6,632 nucleotides of DNA. Origin: a candidate division LCP-89 bacterium. Lineage in GTDB: Bacteria > Electryoneota > B3-LCP. The notes under the pieces were generated by a model. The model was not told the DNA's origin, made no database searches, and worked only from the letters and a program-made list of their open reading frames with translations. Shown here piece by piece: positions 5,830 to 6,632 of the stretch. The number at the start of each line of letters is the position of its first letter. Within the stretch, counting starts at the first letter, position 1. The position numbers and the translations under genes are program-made. The stretch spans positions 1 to 6,632 of the forward strand of contig JALGZU010000251.1 in assembly GCA_025774735.1 (NCBI GenBank), given 5' to 3'.

Positions 5830-5867
5830 GATCCAATCAAATCAAAAAATCTGTTCCACTTAATCAT
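5769..5867 (-). CDS. Possible 32-codon leader ORF overlapping the transporter stop and the HEPN start
   Basis: An ATG at 5867 overlaps the transporter's TGA as ATGA and has an excellent ribosome site, GGGGAGGAAAG, just upstream. It reads MIKWNRFFDLIGS and on to a TAG at 5769-5771, passing the HEPN start in a different frame. It could be a translationally coupled leader peptide that delivers ribosomes to the weakly initiated HEPN gene, or the remnant of an original start lost by frameshift. It is short and may be chance. Confidence 0.25.
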   Translation of the reverse strand: MIKWNRFFDLIGSCTVKIQEENNLRKCAEDWK

Positions 5868-6632
5868 TCTTTCCTCCCCCCTATCAAGGCCACGCAGCCG
5901 GCCAGGATCAGCAGGCCGCCGGCGATCTCACGCGCCGTGGGAATGGTGCCGATGAAGCCGAGTGCCAGGACGAAGACGAAGAGCGGCTGCGTCTGGTTGA
6001 CCAGGACCGCCTTTGATACGTCCACGTAGCGGAGCGCGAACAGGAAGATCTGCCTCGATCCCATGGGGCCGGCCAGCGCGATCAGCACCACGTGTGGCCA
6101 GACATACCCCAGGTCAAACAGGGATTCACCCGGGGTTAGAAATATCCAAATCAAAAAGAAGGCGGCAATAATCGAATTGCGGACAAAATTCAGCAGTACG
6201 GGATCGATACTTCGCACCGCCTGTTTGGCGAACACCTCTACCAGACCGAAGCAGACTGCGCTGGTGACCATCACCCAGAACCAGAAACTCAATTCGACGT
6301 CGGTGGCATAACGGATCACCAGCATCCCGCCGATCAGTACCAGGGCGCCGGCAGCCTCCCGGAACCGGAAGCGCTCGCGCAGAAAGATCACACCCAGAAA
6401 AACCGCCACCAGGGTTTGCAGCCGGGCGATGAACGACGCCACCGTGGGATCCAAATACTTAAGTCCCGTCCACATGGCCAGCAGAGCCACAATCGACGCC
6501 GCGCTGAAGGCCAGGAGGTAGAACCAATCCCTGCCGCTGCATCTCCCCAACTCCCGCCACCGGCCCTTCACACCGGTCCAGGCGCCCAGCAGAACCGCAG
6601 CGATGCTGAAGATCCAGGCGATCAGCAGTTCC
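5864..6632 (-). CDS. EamA-family (drug/metabolite transporter superfamily) permease, N-terminus outside the window
   Basis: Inner-membrane transporter made of two EamA repeats of about five helices each. The frame is open to the window edge, so the gene begins beyond 6632; the GTG at 6571 is internal, because 20 further codons upstream encode another membrane helix (IAWIFSIAAVLLGAW). Visible hydrophobic segments follow: FYLLAFSAASIVALLAMW, then the repeat-1 signature LDPTVASFIARLQTLVAVFL with the ERF boundary, VLIGGMLVI, and the second repeat with LRYVDVSKAVLVNQTQPLFVFVLAL and LLILAGCVALIGG at the end. The PTVASFI and SKAVLVNQTQP segments are the matching EamA half-repeats. The substrate cannot be told from sequence; family members export amino acids, drugs or other metabolites. 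The last codons, GGG AGG AAA GAA, double as a strong ribosome site for the small ORF that overlaps the stop. Confidence 0.88.
   Translation of the reverse strand, partial: ELLIAWIFSIAAVLLGAWTGVKGRWRELGRCSGRDWFYLLAFSAASIVALLAMWTGLKYLDPTVASFIARLQTLVAVFLGVIFLRERFRFREAAGALVLIGGMLVIRYATDVELSFWFWVMVTSAVCFGLVEVFAKQAVRSIDPVLLNFVRNSIIAAFFLIWIFLTPGESLFDLGYVWPHVVLIALAGPMGSRQIFLFALRYVDVSKAVLVNQTQPLFVFVLALGFIGTIPTAREIAGGLLILAGCVALIGGRKE

Noticed and set aside
5130..5870. Direct repeats or target-site duplications flanking the AT-rich HEPN gene.
   Set aside because: I compared both flanks by eye and found no matching repeat long enough to mark an insertion; the transfer idea rests on composition alone.

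Overview
The window reads as a piece of a GC-rich bacterial chromosome. One line counted by hand inside gyrB (4021-4080) is 38/60 G+C. Every gene I can support lies on the minus strand, so transcription runs from base 6632 towards base 1. GyrB is the short form: it lacks the long extra segment that enterobacterial GyrB carries in the TOPRIM region. The gene set and coding style suit an uncultured environmental lineage, for example an FCB/candidate-phylum or deltaproteobacterial-type organism. I cannot assign a taxon from sequence alone, and the contig shows no phage or plasmid hallmark genes.

Layout in the direction of transcription: (1) the 3' part of an EamA-type drug/metabolite transporter (6632-5864, its beginning outside the window). 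(2) An AT-rich gene (5829-5203) coding for a HEPN-domain protein that resembles the AbiU2 group of abortive-infection proteins. (3) gyrB (5132-3193), which is broken: the ATPase part and the transducer/TOPRIM part lie in different frames, and a conserved stretch of about 17-19 residues is missing at the junction near 4632. (4) A 229-bp gap with an AT-rich promoter-like patch and a CRP/FNR-like palindrome. (5) A DUF3800 gene (2963-2193). (6) A 273-bp gap with two GC-rich hairpins and a pair of divergent promoter signals. (7) A tight three-gene run: an MscS-family channel (1919-1014), a SixA-type phosphohistidine phosphatase (995-528) and a dimethylarginine dimethylaminohydrolase-like enzyme (521-1, running off the left edge).

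How the parts relate: mscS, sixA and the DDAH-like gene are separated by 18 and 6 bases and almost certainly share a transcript. DUF3800 is probably its own unit, ending in the GC-rich hairpins. The HEPN gene sits in a compositional trough (about 28-35% G+C in two lines counted) between two GC-rich genes, which suggests that it was acquired by transfer and landed just upstream of gyrB. Two proteins from families often met in defence or accessory settings (HEPN and DUF3800) therefore flank gyrB.

The points most worth following up are the gyrB lesion (real pseudogene or assembly error), the HEPN gene, the Asn/Gly/Glu-rich insert in the GyrB TOPRIM domain, and a near-consensus promoter on the plus strand that has no gene in front of it.
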